Below are positions 1 to 7,895 of a DNA stretch of 44,588 nt, piece by piece (position 1 is the stretch's first letter; every line of letters begins with the position of its first letter). Both the position numbers and the translations under genes were made by a program. The stretch comes from Lachnocurva sp029100405 (GTDB taxonomy: Bacteria > Bacillota > Clostridia > Lachnospirales > Lachnospiraceae). The notes under the pieces are model-generated. The model worked only from the letters and a program-made list of their open reading frames with translations. It had not been told where the DNA came from and searched no databases. The stretch lies in assembly GCA_046263755.1 (NCBI GenBank), contig JBJYZC010000019.1, forward strand, positions 1 to 44,588, in the 5' to 3' direction.

Positions 1-123
1 GAGAAGTTATCCTAATTATATGTATTTCAAACGAGAATTGCATCTGAAATATTAAAAAATTGCAGTTTTTTAAGACGTAGTAGAATTTACTTCTGCACTG
101 GAATTTACTTTTTCAATTCACGC

Positions 124-152
124 TTGCGTATGACGATTCCTTGGTCTATCTT
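124..152 (+). promoter_or_regulatory. Weak candidate promoter ahead of the repair genes
   Basis: TTGCGT (124-129) and TATCTT (147-152) are separated by 17 bases and lie about 40 bases before the first start codon. The match to the sigma-A consensus is modest. The rest of bases 1-190 is AT-rich, holds a repeated GAATTTACTT (about 84 and 101), and shows no gene. Confidence 0.25.
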
Positions 153-190
153 TGTACTAGATCACAAAGATTAAAAAAGGAGCATTTCCC

Positions 191-877
191 ATGACAAATG
201 CAGACCAACCCCGGAAGAAGGATCTTTTCATGCGGTCCTTGATCCTAAAGCAGATAGAAAGCCAATACCATGCCATTATAGAACATCCCTGGCAGAAATA
301 TCCGGACGATGTCACCGCTAAGGAGCCTTTGTCCGGGAAATGGTTTGCTGTTTTCATGCAGGTTCGTGGGGATCAGATCGGCCTACTCTCTTCGAATCTG
401 ATTCCCATTATGAATGTCAAAGCAGAGCCCGACTTCATCCATATCCTTGAGAAAAGCGAAGGATTTGCGCCTGCCTATCACATGAATAAGGAACACTGGA
501 TCACCATACGCCTGGATGGAAGCATCGCTATGGAGCAGGTAATGCGTTTGATCCGGGAGAGTTTTGAGATGCTTTGCAACACACCCACCCGACGGATCTA
601 TGAGGCTGTAAAGAAAATCCCACGTGGAAAAGTCGCAACTTATGCCCAGGTGGCAGAGATGGCCGGAAACCCTCGTATGTCCAGAGCGGTCGGGAATGCC
701 CTCCATAAAAATCCGGATCCGGACCATATTCCATGCTACCGGGTTGTAAACTCGAAAGGAGAACTCGCCAGCCACTTCGCCTTCGGCGGCCAAGATGTGC
801 AAAAGAAACTCCTGGAAGCAGATGGAATTGAAGTCACAGATGGTCGGGTTGACCTGGACCAGTACGGAATATCGTAA
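191..877 (+). CDS. MmcQ/YjbR domain fused to an MGMT-family alkyltransferase domain
   Basis: This is a two-domain protein of 228 residues. Residues about 14-125 look like the MmcQ/YjbR (DUF419) family: GKWFAVFM at 49-56 and the PAYHMNKEHWITIRLDG stretch at 94-110 are its usual signatures. Residues about 134-215 form the DNA-binding/active-site domain of O6-methylguanine-DNA methyltransferase, with RGKVATYAQVA and NP..HIPCYRVV. The alkyl-accepting cysteine is kept (C182), but the next residue is Tyr where classical enzymes have His. The N-terminal MGMT fold is absent, so this may be a short MGMT-like repair or sensor protein. The MmcQ domain folds like the CyaY/MotA-C group and has no assigned reaction. 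AAGGAG at 177-182 supports the start at 191; an ATG at 230 would match the start typical of MmcQ proteins. The DNA glycosylase gene follows after 17 bases, so a small repair operon is likely. Confidence 0.85.
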   Translation: MTNADQPRKKDLFMRSLILKQIESQYHAIIEHPWQKYPDDVTAKEPLSGKWFAVFMQVRGDQIGLLSSNLIPIMNVKAEPDFIHILEKSEGFAPAYHMNKEHWITIRLDGSIAMEQVMRLIRESFEMLCNTPTRRIYEAVKKIPRGKVATYAQVAEMAGNPRMSRAVGNALHKNPDPDHIPCYRVVNSKGELASHFAFGGQDVQKKLLEADGIEVTDGRVDLDQYGIS

Positions 878-894
878 ATGACATAGGTAAAAAT

Positions 895-1389
895 ATGCAA
901 GAACAAACTCTTCTCCATCCAATCCAGCCGGTCTATGACCAAAACTCTCATATCTTGATCCTTGGTTCCTTTCCCTCCGTCAAGTCCAGAGAAACTGCCT
1001 TCTTTTACGGACATCCCCAAAACCGCTTCTGGAAGGTTCTGTCTTCGATCTACGGAGAGACTCTGCCTATAACGATTCCAGAGAAAAAAGAATTCCTTCT
1101 TCGAAATGGCCTGGCCTTGTGGGATGTCATAAAATCCTGCACGATCACCGGATCCTCCGATGCAAGCATTAAAAATGTGAAGCCAAATGACCTTGGTCCT
1201 ATTCTGCAAACCTGCCGAATTCAACTCATCATTGCCAATGGAAAGACAGCTGATAAATTATATCGGAAATATATCGAACCTGTCACTGGAAGAAGCGCAC
1301 TCTGCCTTCCTTCCACCAGCCCGGCCAATGCTGCCTGGACCTTACCAAGACTCACAGCAGCCTGGAAGGCAGGCCTGGAAAATACTTAG
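895..1389 (+). CDS. DNA-deoxyinosine (hypoxanthine) glycosylase, UDG superfamily family 6
   Basis: The 164-residue protein resembles the hypoxanthine-DNA glycosylase branch of the uracil-DNA glycosylase superfamily. These enzymes remove deaminated adenine, and sometimes uracil, from DNA in base excision repair. The visible signatures are LGSFPSVKSRE near residue 24, FYGHPQNRFWKVL near 37-49 and the C-terminal LPSTSPAN near 138-145, which correspond to the two active-site loops of the superfamily. The length is normal for the family. The ribosome binding site is weak (an AGG ten bases before ATG), and the gene sits 17 bases after the MGMT fusion, so translation may be coupled. The pair would deal with two kinds of base damage, alkylated guanine and deaminated adenine. 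A strong promoter for bioY starts at the stop codon. Confidence 0.85.
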   Translation: MQEQTLLHPIQPVYDQNSHILILGSFPSVKSRETAFFYGHPQNRFWKVLSSIYGETLPITIPEKKEFLLRNGLALWDVIKSCTITGSSDASIKNVKPNDLGPILQTCRIQLIIANGKTADKLYRKYIEPVTGRSALCLPSTSPANAAWTLPRLTAAWKAGLENT

Positions 1390-1418
1390 TTGACAATATG
1401 ATCTTCATTCTATAAAAT
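1390..1418 (+). promoter_or_regulatory. Strong sigma-A promoter for bioY
   Basis: TTGACA (1390-1395), a 17-base spacer and TAAAAT (1413-1418) make a near-consensus promoter beginning directly after the preceding stop codon. The 10-mer TGACAATATG occurs at 1391 and again at 1456, bracketing the leader. This could be an operator pair, but I recognise no BirA or BioR box. Confidence 0.7.
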
Positions 1419-1484
1419 ATTGCTTGTTTGTGAGCTAGTCTTATTGAATACAGGGTGACAATATGTGCCCAGGGAGGATTATTT

Positions 1485-2078
1485 ATGTCAACAATGAATT
1501 CTAATGTATCCGATTCACTTGCCAAGGGTGATCGTCAGAATCTTAAGATTCGCAAAATGACGACAACTGCTCTGATGACTGCAGTGATCTGTATCCTTGG
1601 CCCCCTTTCCATACCCATCGGACCGGTTCCGATTTCTCTTGGTAACTTTGCATTACTGCTTACCATGTATGTCTTGGAATGGAAAAGCGGCGTGGTTGCT
1701 TATTTTCTCTATCTCTTGATTGGCCTGATCGGTCTTCCGGTCTTTTCCGGATTTGGAAGTGGACCGGCGAAGCTTCTCGGACCAACCGGCGGCTATATTC
1801 TCGGTTTTCTTCCTATGATCCTGATCACAGGACTTTTCCTTCGAAAGCACTGGCAGAAGCGAATTCTCTCCATTCTTATCATGGAAATTGCAACCTGGGT
1901 TCTCTATGTCTTTGGCACCGCCTGGCTGGCTTACTCCATGCATCTGACCTTTGCACAAGCACTAGCGACCGGTGTTATTCCATTTATTGCAATTGACCTT
2001 GTTAAAATTGTCATTGTTTCCTTGATTGGACCAATCTTAAGAAAAAGGCTGGCACCTTTTTCCGGCATTCAGCTGTAA
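1485..2078 (+). CDS. bioY: Biotin transporter substrate-binding subunit BioY
   Basis: BioY is the integral membrane S component that captures biotin. In Firmicutes it usually works with a shared ECF energizing module encoded elsewhere; no EcfA/T genes are seen here. The 197-residue protein has a short polar N-terminus and about six hydrophobic segments. It carries the family signature region PLSIPIGPVPISLGNFALLL followed by GLIGLPVFSGFGSGPAKLLGPTGGYILGF, the usual BioY landmark. I chose the start at 1485 because AGGGAGG (1471-1477) lies eight bases before it; an upstream GTG at 1455 has no such site. The gene has its own promoter and a strong bidirectional terminator, so it is probably monocistronic. 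No biotin synthesis genes are near, which fits a scavenging lifestyle. Confidence 0.92.
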   Translation: MSTMNSNVSDSLAKGDRQNLKIRKMTTTALMTAVICILGPLSIPIGPVPISLGNFALLLTMYVLEWKSGVVAYFLYLLIGLIGLPVFSGFGSGPAKLLGPTGGYILGFLPMILITGLFLRKHWQKRILSILIMEIATWVLYVFGTAWLAYSMHLTFAQALATGVIPFIAIDLVKIVIVSLIGPILRKRLAPFSGIQL

Positions 2079-2098
2079 TCATCAAATAAATTTCATAA

Positions 2099-2128
2099 AA
2101 AAAGGACTGGCAGCCGCCAGTCCTTTTT
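2099..2128. terminator. Bidirectional intrinsic terminator between bioY and rubredoxin
   Basis: A perfect 13-bp stem (2099-2111 with 2116-2128, core GGACTGGC/GCCAGTCC) has a four-base loop. A and T tracts on its two sides allow termination of both converging genes. Confidence 0.88.
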
Positions 2129-2137
2129 TATCTTATC

Positions 2138-2302
2138 TTACTCCTCAACCGGAACGAACATATCCTTGCCTACGCCGCAAACCGGGCAAACCCAATCGTC
2201 CGGAAGATCTTCAAAAGCTGTTCCCGGAGCAATGCCATTATCCGGATCACCAACCTCAGGATCATAAATATAGCCACAGGGTTCACACTGATACTTCTTC
2301 AT
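2138..2302 (-). CDS. Rubredoxin
   Basis: This 54-residue protein is a classical rubredoxin: CEPCGY (Cys 6 and 9) and CPVCGVGKD (Cys 39 and 42) give the four cysteines that hold one iron. The conserved Y-x-Y-D-P-E, APGT.F..LP.DW and F.P.E positions are all present. It carries single electrons in the cytoplasm of anaerobes. A likely partner in this window is the A-type flavodiiron protein at 20.6 kb, which in clostridia takes electrons from rubredoxin to reduce oxygen or nitric oxide; that link is inferred from family knowledge. The start at 2302 is preferred over an in-frame ATG at 2308 because AGGAG then sits eight rather than two bases upstream. A promoter-like -10 with a palindrome precedes it. 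Confidence 0.95.
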   Translation of the reverse strand: MKKYQCEPCGYIYDPEVGDPDNGIAPGTAFEDLPDDWVCPVCGVGKDMFVPVEE

Positions 2303-2319
2303 AGTCATGTCTCCTTTCA

Positions 2320-2348
2320 GACATCAATTAATTTCTGATGTCACTATA
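2320..2348 (-). promoter_or_regulatory. Rubredoxin -10 element followed by a palindromic operator candidate
   Basis: On the minus strand TATAGT (2348-2343) is followed at once by GACATCA-N9-TGATGTC (2342-2320), a 7-bp inverted repeat at the expected transcription start. The -35 is poor, which suggests regulated expression. The palindrome could bind a repressor or form a 5' hairpin; I cannot name the factor. Confidence 0.35.
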
Positions 2349-2405
2349 CCATTTTTCTCTCATCCAGACATCATTTCAGAATAAAATTTATAAAACTTTC
2401 ACTTA

Positions 2406-3845
2406 TCACTTGGATAGCGATAGTCTGAGCCCCTTCGGATAATGATTCTTCAAGATCCCGCCGGAAGCCTTGCCCCAGCCCAAAGGATATCCATCCACCA
2501 GAACTGCCATCCATCCCTTACCCTGACAAGGGATGCTCTCTCCCCGGAGATAGGCGAAAACCTCCTCGGAATCCGCTTTGAGATTCAGACAATGCCGCAA
2601 TTCCTTTTGATTCAAAGCCAGAGCCAAGGCATGATCCGGCTCAAAACGATTTTTCTTCACTGTGCCCAAATGCAAACCGGCCCGAATCACCTTGATCGAA
2701 TCCAGATTTACATTCTCCGGCAAGAGATAGAGATCCTGTCCGAATTGTCGAAGCTGTCCCTCCTCTTCGAAACATAGGGCATCCTCAGAAAATTCCTTCC
2801 ATAGCCTGCCGGCCTCCGGATCGAAGAGGCCAAAAGATTTCCCATTACGATTTTTCTTGTTCTTATTCTTTTTATTCTTTCTGAACTTTTCTTCCTCTAA
2901 AACAGGGTCCGTCCTTCCTGCATCTTCAAAATCCGAACCCTTTTTTCTTAGTATTGCAAGGAAGTGTCCTTCCCCATCCAGCCTGTGCGGCCAGAGTCGA
3001 ATACTCTTCCCGTCCGATCCGGCAGCAAAACCATATGTTTCCATGTCCCGGCCTAATTCCTCCGGCAGGTTTACCTCTTCATAATCCTTCCTTTCAGAAA
3101 GGAAACGCTTTATGTTTCCCTCATTCTCAGAAGGCGCAAAGGTACAGGTCGAATAGACCAGGTATCCTCCAGGTCGAAGCATCCGGTCTGCCTCTATCAG
3201 GATCCCGGCCTGACGCCTGGCACACAGGTCGACATTCTCCGGGCTCCAATTCGGGATCGCCTCTTCTTCCTTTCGAAACATTCCTTCACCGGAGCAAGGG
3301 GCATCCACAATGATCCGGTCAAAAAAGGCCGGGAAATGCCTTGCCAGATCTTCCGGAGCTTCATTGGTAACGATGGCATTCCGTATGCCGAGACGCTCTA
3401 TATTTCTAGACAGAATCCTTGCTCTCTCCGGATGGATCTCATTGGAGATGAGAAGTCCCTTTCCGCCCATCATCCCAGCCAGCTGGGTAGACTTCCCGCC
3501 CGGCGCCGCGCAGAGATCCAGAACCCGTTCCCCCGGCCGAACGCCGGAAAGTGCTGCAACAGCCATAGCGCTCGGCTCCTGGATATAATATAAACCGGCT
3601 TCATGATAAGGGCTTTTGCCCGGTCGTGCTTCTGGATCGTAATAGAAACCGTTGGGGCGTGCCCAGGGAACGGGGCGAAGTTGATAGGGAACCAGAGCTT
3701 GAAATTCCTGGGGACTGATCTTCAAGGGATTGACCCGAAGGGCCGGATGGCGCGGCTTGTCATAAGACAAGAGGAATGCATCAAAGTCTTCGCCAAGCAT
3801 GCCCTGCATCCGATTCAGAAAAGCCTGAGGCAAAGTGATCTTCAA
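2406..3845 (-). CDS. rsmF: RsmF-type 16S rRNA (cytosine-C5) methyltransferase, RsmB/NOP family
   Basis: The 479-residue protein is an SAM-dependent RNA m5C methyltransferase. The SAM-binding motif DLCAAPGGKSTQ lies at 110-121. DAPCSGEGMF (181-190) holds one cysteine (C184) and STCTF (232-236) holds the catalytic C234. The C-terminal part from about 290, with a Lys-rich linker near 325-340, matches the extra domains found in RsmF/YebU-like rather than RsmB proteins. RsmF methylates C1407 of 16S rRNA in E. coli; some Gram-positive homologues modify several neighbouring cytosines. Translation starts at a TTG, fixed by AAAGGAG six bases upstream. It lies 20 bases downstream of the C_GCAxxG_C_C gene and is probably cotranscribed with it. 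Confidence 0.9.
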   Translation of the reverse strand: MKITLPQAFLNRMQGMLGEDFDAFLLSYDKPRHPALRVNPLKISPQEFQALVPYQLRPVPWARPNGFYYDPEARPGKSPYHEAGLYYIQEPSAMAVAALSGVRPGERVLDLCAAPGGKSTQLAGMMGGKGLLISNEIHPERARILSRNIERLGIRNAIVTNEAPEDLARHFPAFFDRIIVDAPCSGEGMFRKEEEAIPNWSPENVDLCARRQAGILIEADRMLRPGGYLVYSTCTFAPSENEGNIKRFLSERKDYEEVNLPEELGRDMETYGFAAGSDGKSIRLWPHRLDGEGHFLAILRKKGSDFEDAGRTDPVLEEEKFRKNKKNKNKKNRNGKSFGLFDPEAGRLWKEFSEDALCFEEEGQLRQFGQDLYLLPENVNLDSIKVIRAGLHLGTVKKNRFEPDHALALALNQKELRHCLNLKADSEEVFAYLRGESIPCQGKGWMAVLVDGYPLGWGKASGGILKNHYPKGLRLSLSK

Positions 3846-3865
3846 GTGTTTCTCCTTTCCGCCTG

Positions 3866-4363
3866 TCAGGCCTTAAGATTTCTCTCTTTTAACATGTCTT
3901 CAACGATTTCGACCGCTTCATAGACCATATTGTCGCAATGCGGTTTCTTCTCGGCCGGCGAATGGACCTCCTCACGAAGGAGGTCTCTGCAATCGATCCG
4001 GTTCCCATGCTTTTCCCTCATGCGGCGGACAAATTCAGCCGCATCTCTCGAATCATCTGCACCATAAAGCCCCAAGGCCATAAGGCCGCCGGTGATTGCG
4101 CCGCAGGTCGCCCCGACCCGCATACCTCCACCGAAATTGGCAGTCATTGCTTTGGCTGCATCAAAAGTCATCCCCTTCTTCTCAGCAAAAGGGATGAAAA
4201 CACCCTGGGCACAATTATAATGAATTGCCGGGTCATTTCTGATTTCCCGGCTTCTGGCTAAGATTTCTGAAGCGTTCTTTTCTACACTTCCTGCACTCGA
4301 TATGGAAACATTGTCTATTGTATGATTTGTCATTCCATGATTTGCCATTGTTTTTTCTGTCAT
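3866..4363 (-). CDS. C_GCAxxG_C_C family redox protein
   Basis: The 165-residue protein belongs to the C_GCAxxG_C_C family, usually found in anaerobes and thought to bind a metal or undergo redox chemistry. No enzyme reaction is firmly known. The cysteines are at 51 (YNCAQGV), 87 (ATCGAITGGLMALGL), 125 (DCRDLL) and 143 (HCDNMV), in the order and spacing expected. The first 30 residues are an extra Met/Thr/Ser-rich stretch before the family core (ILARSREIR). AAAGGAG six bases before the first ATG supports the long start, although Met 6 and Met 11 are possible. It sits just upstream of the rRNA methyltransferase gene. Confidence 0.88.
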   Translation of the reverse strand: MTEKTMANHGMTNHTIDNVSISSAGSVEKNASEILARSREIRNDPAIHYNCAQGVFIPFAEKKGMTFDAAKAMTANFGGGMRVGATCGAITGGLMALGLYGADDSRDAAEFVRRMREKHGNRIDCRDLLREEVHSPAEKKPHCDNMVYEAVEIVEDMLKERNLKA

Positions 4364-4510
4364 TTCGATCTCCTTTATTTTAACTCGGATTCCAGCTCAG
4401 CTATAATGTGTCACTCACTTTCGCTATTGATCGTAACAAATCAAGTTGTAAAATTACGATTTCGCCCTCAATCGGCCGCAGGAACAATTACATTTAGAAA
4501 TTCAGGCCAT

Positions 4511-5305
4511 TCACCATAGGATCCACCCCAAGCCATGGCCGATCCCGGCAAGAATCAAAAGATGAGCCGGATAGAAAATGTAGAACAAGTATTTCATCTT
4601 CCTTCCCTGCCGACCATGATAGAAATAGAGGGGAATCAGATTGATAAGTGCCACAAATTCCAGCATCCCACAGGTCAAGCCAAGCCAGAGCACAGAAAAC
4701 AGATACCCAAACATCTTCTGACCCGGCATGAGATATAAAATCAGGATAGCGAGAACACCGGCAACTCCATAATCGCTTCGAACCAGATCCTTCTCTAAGA
4801 CATAGTCCATGAGGAGAACCAGTACGATCGCACAAGCGGACCAGGCGTATATCCTTCGATCATCCCCATATTTCCTACGAGCTTTCTCTTCTACCATATC
4901 CAGGATCCAAATGGAAAGAAAGCCCAAAAGCAGGGTGAAACCGACATTATTATAACCCCATTCGAGATATTTGCCATTAAAAGCCATATCAAAAGGGATC
5001 TCGGAAACCAGGGCGAAAATCAAAAGCCGTATGGCATATTTCATCCGATTCTTCGTATAATGAAACCCTTCTACTAAAAGAAAGCAAAATAATGGGAAAG
5101 CCAACCTGCCGATACCTCGACATAAGACATCGATTTTTCCGACAGTAGAATTCCCAGGAGATGTGAAACGGGTGAAATCTGTAAGATATGGACTGTGTTC
5201 CAGAATAACCGCACCGATATGATCCAATGCCATCGTAATGAGAGCTAATAATTTCAGTTGAAAAGCAGAAATGCCATCTATTTTTCTATCTATTTTTCTA
5301 TCCAT
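4511..5305 (-). CDS. TraX family membrane protein
   Basis: The 264-residue protein matches the TraX family: the N-terminal LKLLALITMALDHIGAVIL, then GRLAFPLFCFLLVEGFHYTKN, then EIPFDMAF and NNVGFTLLLGF are the usual landmarks. About seven hydrophobic segments follow. TraX of plasmid F acetylates pilin, but chromosomal members in Firmicutes are widespread and probably act as membrane acyltransferases on unknown substrates. I placed the start at 5305 (MDRKIDRKIDG) because GGGGAG lies five bases before it; the open frame runs to 5473, but that part has no hydrophobic or family character. The repeat DRKIDRKID at the N-terminus comes from a 12-bp duplication. It is divergent from the MATE gene. 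Confidence 0.85.
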   Translation of the reverse strand: MDRKIDRKIDGISAFQLKLLALITMALDHIGAVILEHSPYLTDFTRFTSPGNSTVGKIDVLCRGIGRLAFPLFCFLLVEGFHYTKNRMKYAIRLLIFALVSEIPFDMAFNGKYLEWGYNNVGFTLLLGFLSIWILDMVEEKARRKYGDDRRIYAWSACAIVLVLLMDYVLEKDLVRSDYGVAGVLAILILYLMPGQKMFGYLFSVLWLGLTCGMLEFVALINLIPLYFYHGRQGRKMKYLFYIFYPAHLLILAGIGHGLGWILW

Positions 5306-5398
5306 TTTTCTCCCCAACCTTATGATTGATTCTACTTTTCTATCTTTACATAAATTCAAGCAAAAGTCACCTCGTAAGATCCAAAAGGCATCCCCCTG

Positions 5399-5427
5399 TT
5401 GACGATTCATTGAAAAGCATCTAGAAT
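5399..5427 (+). promoter_or_regulatory. Sigma-A promoter of the MATE transporter
   Basis: TTGACG (5399-5404), a 17-base spacer and TAGAAT (5422-5427) stand 47 bases before the start codon. This is a good match to the housekeeping consensus. Confidence 0.65.
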
Positions 5428-5473
5428 TACATGGTTGTCGTTTGAAACAGATAGAAAGGAAGCCTGAAAGCAC

Positions 5474-6868
5474 ATGGGAGATACACAGAAAGAAAATACA
5501 GCCGTCAAAGAAAATAAAATGGGCATTATGCCGATTCAGAAGCTGATCGTAAATATGTCCGTTCCTATGATGATCTCCATGCTGGTGCAGGCTCTTTACA
5601 ATATAGTAGATTCGATTTTCGTTGCACAGATCAGTGAAGATGCTCTGACAGCCGTCACCCTGGCTTTCCCTTTGCAGAATCTGATGATCGCGGTTGCTGC
5701 AGGAACCGGTGTCGGTGTCAATGCTCTTTTGTCCAAGGCTCTAGGCGCCAGAGAGTTTAAGCGATCGGATAAGGCTGCCAATACGGCTGTCCTCCTCGCA
5801 CTGTTAAGTTATGTGGTCTTTGCTATTCTCGGCCTGACGATCACCAATTCCTTTATCCGCAGTCAGACCGGTGATACCAGCATTATTCAATATGGAGATG
5901 CCTATCTCGGCATCGTCATGACTTTGTCCTTCGGTTCCTTCCTCCAGATCACTTTTGAACGTCTACTGCAATCGACCGGTCAGACCCTCTTTAGCATGGT
6001 TTCCCAGTTGACCGGTGCCATTATCAATATCATCATGGATCCGATCATGATCTTCGGTTTGGTCGGTTTTCCTAAACTCGGCGTTGCCGGCGCAGCTTAC
6101 GCTACCGTCATCGGACAGATCATCGCCGCCATGGTCGGACTTACCATGAACCTCCGCTTAAACCATGAAATCCATCTGTCGCTCCATTCGATCTTTCAGC
6201 CCGATTTTTCGATCATCCGCCGAATCTACTATGTCGGCATCCCTTCGATCCTCATGATGAGCATCGGATCCGTCATGACCTATCTCATGGATCTGATCCT
6301 GATTGCCTTTTCCTCTACAGCAACCGCCGTCTTCGGAGTCTATTTCAAGCTGCAAAGTTTCTTCTTCATGCCGGTTTTCGGATTGAATAACGGTCTGATC
6401 CCCGTTCTGGCCTTCAACCTCGGAGCCCGACATAAGCGCCGGATCAGAAAGGCTCTGAAATTTGCCCTGATTCTGGCAGTCTGCGTTATGCTTTGCGGAA
6501 CCTTGACCTTCGAATTGATCCCGGGAACGCTCCTGTCCCTTTTCAACGCGTCTGCAGAGATGAAAAGGATGGGTATCATCGCCCTCCGAATCATTGCCCT
6601 GCATTTCCCGATCGCAGCCTGCGGCATTGTCATGGGATCCATCTTCCAGGCCTTTTCCAAAAGCTTTTATTCTCTTCTGGTATCCCTCGGACGCCAGCTT
6701 GTCGCCCTGATCCCTGCCGCCTGGCTTCTTTCCCTGTCCGGAAATGTAAACCATGTCTGGTGGTGTTTCCTGATTGCCGAGGGAGTTTCCTTCACCCTGT
6801 CCCTGACCTTCTTCCGTAAGGTTTATCGGACTGTTGTTGAACCACTTCCGGATGATGAGGTGGAATAA
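5474..6868 (+). CDS. MATE family efflux transporter
   Basis: The 464-residue protein is a twelve-helix exporter of the multidrug and toxin extrusion family, NorM/DinF-like, driven by sodium or protons. The start of the fold is clear: LIVNMSVPMMISMLVQALYNIVDSIFVAQ, with the ALTAVTLAFPLQNLM helix and AAGTGVGVNALLSKALG loop. The second half repeats this pattern (PVFGLNNGLIPVLAFNLGAR), as is usual for the two six-helix bundles. The substrate cannot be told from sequence. AAAGGAAG lies about twelve bases upstream of ATG. No terminator hairpin is obvious between its end and the convergent dehydrogenase gene at 6918. Confidence 0.92.
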   Translation: MGDTQKENTAVKENKMGIMPIQKLIVNMSVPMMISMLVQALYNIVDSIFVAQISEDALTAVTLAFPLQNLMIAVAAGTGVGVNALLSKALGAREFKRSDKAANTAVLLALLSYVVFAILGLTITNSFIRSQTGDTSIIQYGDAYLGIVMTLSFGSFLQITFERLLQSTGQTLFSMVSQLTGAIINIIMDPIMIFGLVGFPKLGVAGAAYATVIGQIIAAMVGLTMNLRLNHEIHLSLHSIFQPDFSIIRRIYYVGIPSILMMSIGSVMTYLMDLILIAFSSTATAVFGVYFKLQSFFFMPVFGLNNGLIPVLAFNLGARHKRRIRKALKFALILAVCVMLCGTLTFELIPGTLLSLFNASAEMKRMGIIALRIIALHFPIAACGIVMGSIFQAFSKSFYSLLVSLGRQLVALIPAAWLLSLSGNVNHVWWCFLIAEGVSFTLSLTFFRKVYRTVVEPLPDDEVE

Positions 6869-6917
6869 AACAACAAAGCATTTCAAATCGGTCAAAGCAG
6901 GTTCTGTTCCGGCAATT

Positions 6918-7895
6918 CTAACCTTCCTGCAATGTTAACAAGGGCGGCTTGTTCGCGGACAGACCTTCTACCAAGTGCTCCAGGCAGCGCCTTTTTGCTT
7001 CGTAATAGGAATCTTCTGACAGGAAGGCCGAGTGCGGTGTCATAATGCAGTTATCCAGGCCAAAAAGAATACTTTTGTCATTGATTTCATCTTCGATCAC
7101 ATCCACTGCAGCAGCACGGATCTTTTTATGTACCAAAGCATCATACAAGGCTTTTTCATCAACGACAGAACCTCTGGCCGTATTGATAAGACAGGCATCT
7201 TTTTTCATAAGTGAGAACTCACGCTCTCCCAACAGATGATAGGTCAAGCCCTCGATCAGCGGGCAATGTAAAGAGACAAAGTCACTTTCAAGTAAAAGCT
7301 GGTCCAGTGTTTCTGCTTTCTCACAGCCGTATCGACCCAGCTCATCTGCACTTTTTGTTGGCGCATAGACCAGGACCCGCATTCCCAACGCCTTGGCAAT
7401 CGGTGCAACTCGTTTCGGTATTTCCCCGAAAAATACAAGGCCAAGAGACTGTCCCGACAGTCTGTGCATAGGATAAGACAGCATAGGATCCCATTTTCCT
7501 GCCCTAACCGTGCGGTCCAAAAATGTAATGCTTCTTGCCAGATCCAAGATCATACCAATGGTATGTGTTGCCACTTCTTCCATACAATAACCCGGGACAT
7601 TGGTCACTGCAATACCATATTGTTTTGCTGCATCGATGTCGATTGCGTCACAGCCGATACTCTGTAAACTGATCAGCATAAGGGTTGGACAGGACTCCAT
7701 GATCTCTTTCGTCACATGATCATAAGCCACAACCAGTCCTTCAGCTTTTGTATTACGGATCGAAGCCGCCAGCCCCCTCTCCCTGTCAGGATCTTTGATC
7801 TCACACAGATTCAAATCATGCACACCCCATTTTTCCAGAAGTTCCTTCTCATAGGACAAATTGCCATCAATATTATAGTAAAGAACATTTCTCAT
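6918..7895 (-). CDS. D-isomer-specific 2-hydroxyacid dehydrogenase, CtBP/PGDH-like
   Basis: The 325-residue protein is an NAD-dependent 2-hydroxyacid dehydrogenase of the D-isomer group, interconverting a 2-oxo acid and a D-2-hydroxy acid. The catalytic set is visible: R241 in NTARGSVVDE, an acidic residue near 268-270 (DVIEDE) and H288 in TPHSAF. The coenzyme loop is unusual: residues 151-163 read LGLVFFGEIPKRV where LGIIGFGRIGRRV is typical, so the first Gly is Phe and the third is Pro. Pro is tolerated in some CtBP-like members; Phe is odd. Its ATG overlaps the stop of the RocB-like gene by four bases (ATGA), so it is the last gene of a tightly coupled four-gene operon. The substrate is presumably the oxo acid made by the operon's aminotransferase; that is inference. 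Confidence 0.85.
   Translation of the reverse strand: MRNVLYYNIDGNLSYEKELLEKWGVHDLNLCEIKDPDRERGLAASIRNTKAEGLVVAYDHVTKEIMESCPTLMLISLQSIGCDAIDIDAAKQYGIAVTNVPGYCMEEVATHTIGMILDLARSITFLDRTVRAGKWDPMLSYPMHRLSGQSLGLVFFGEIPKRVAPIAKALGMRVLVYAPTKSADELGRYGCEKAETLDQLLLESDFVSLHCPLIEGLTYHLLGEREFSLMKKDACLINTARGSVVDEKALYDALVHKKIRAAAVDVIEDEINDKSILFGLDNCIMTPHSAFLSEDSYYEAKRRCLEHLVEGLSANKPPLLTLQEG

Noticed and set aside
6158..6895. Long minus-strand frame across the MATE gene
   Set aside because: It is antisense to a clear transporter gene, with low-complexity Gly/Asp/Glu composition and no family signal.
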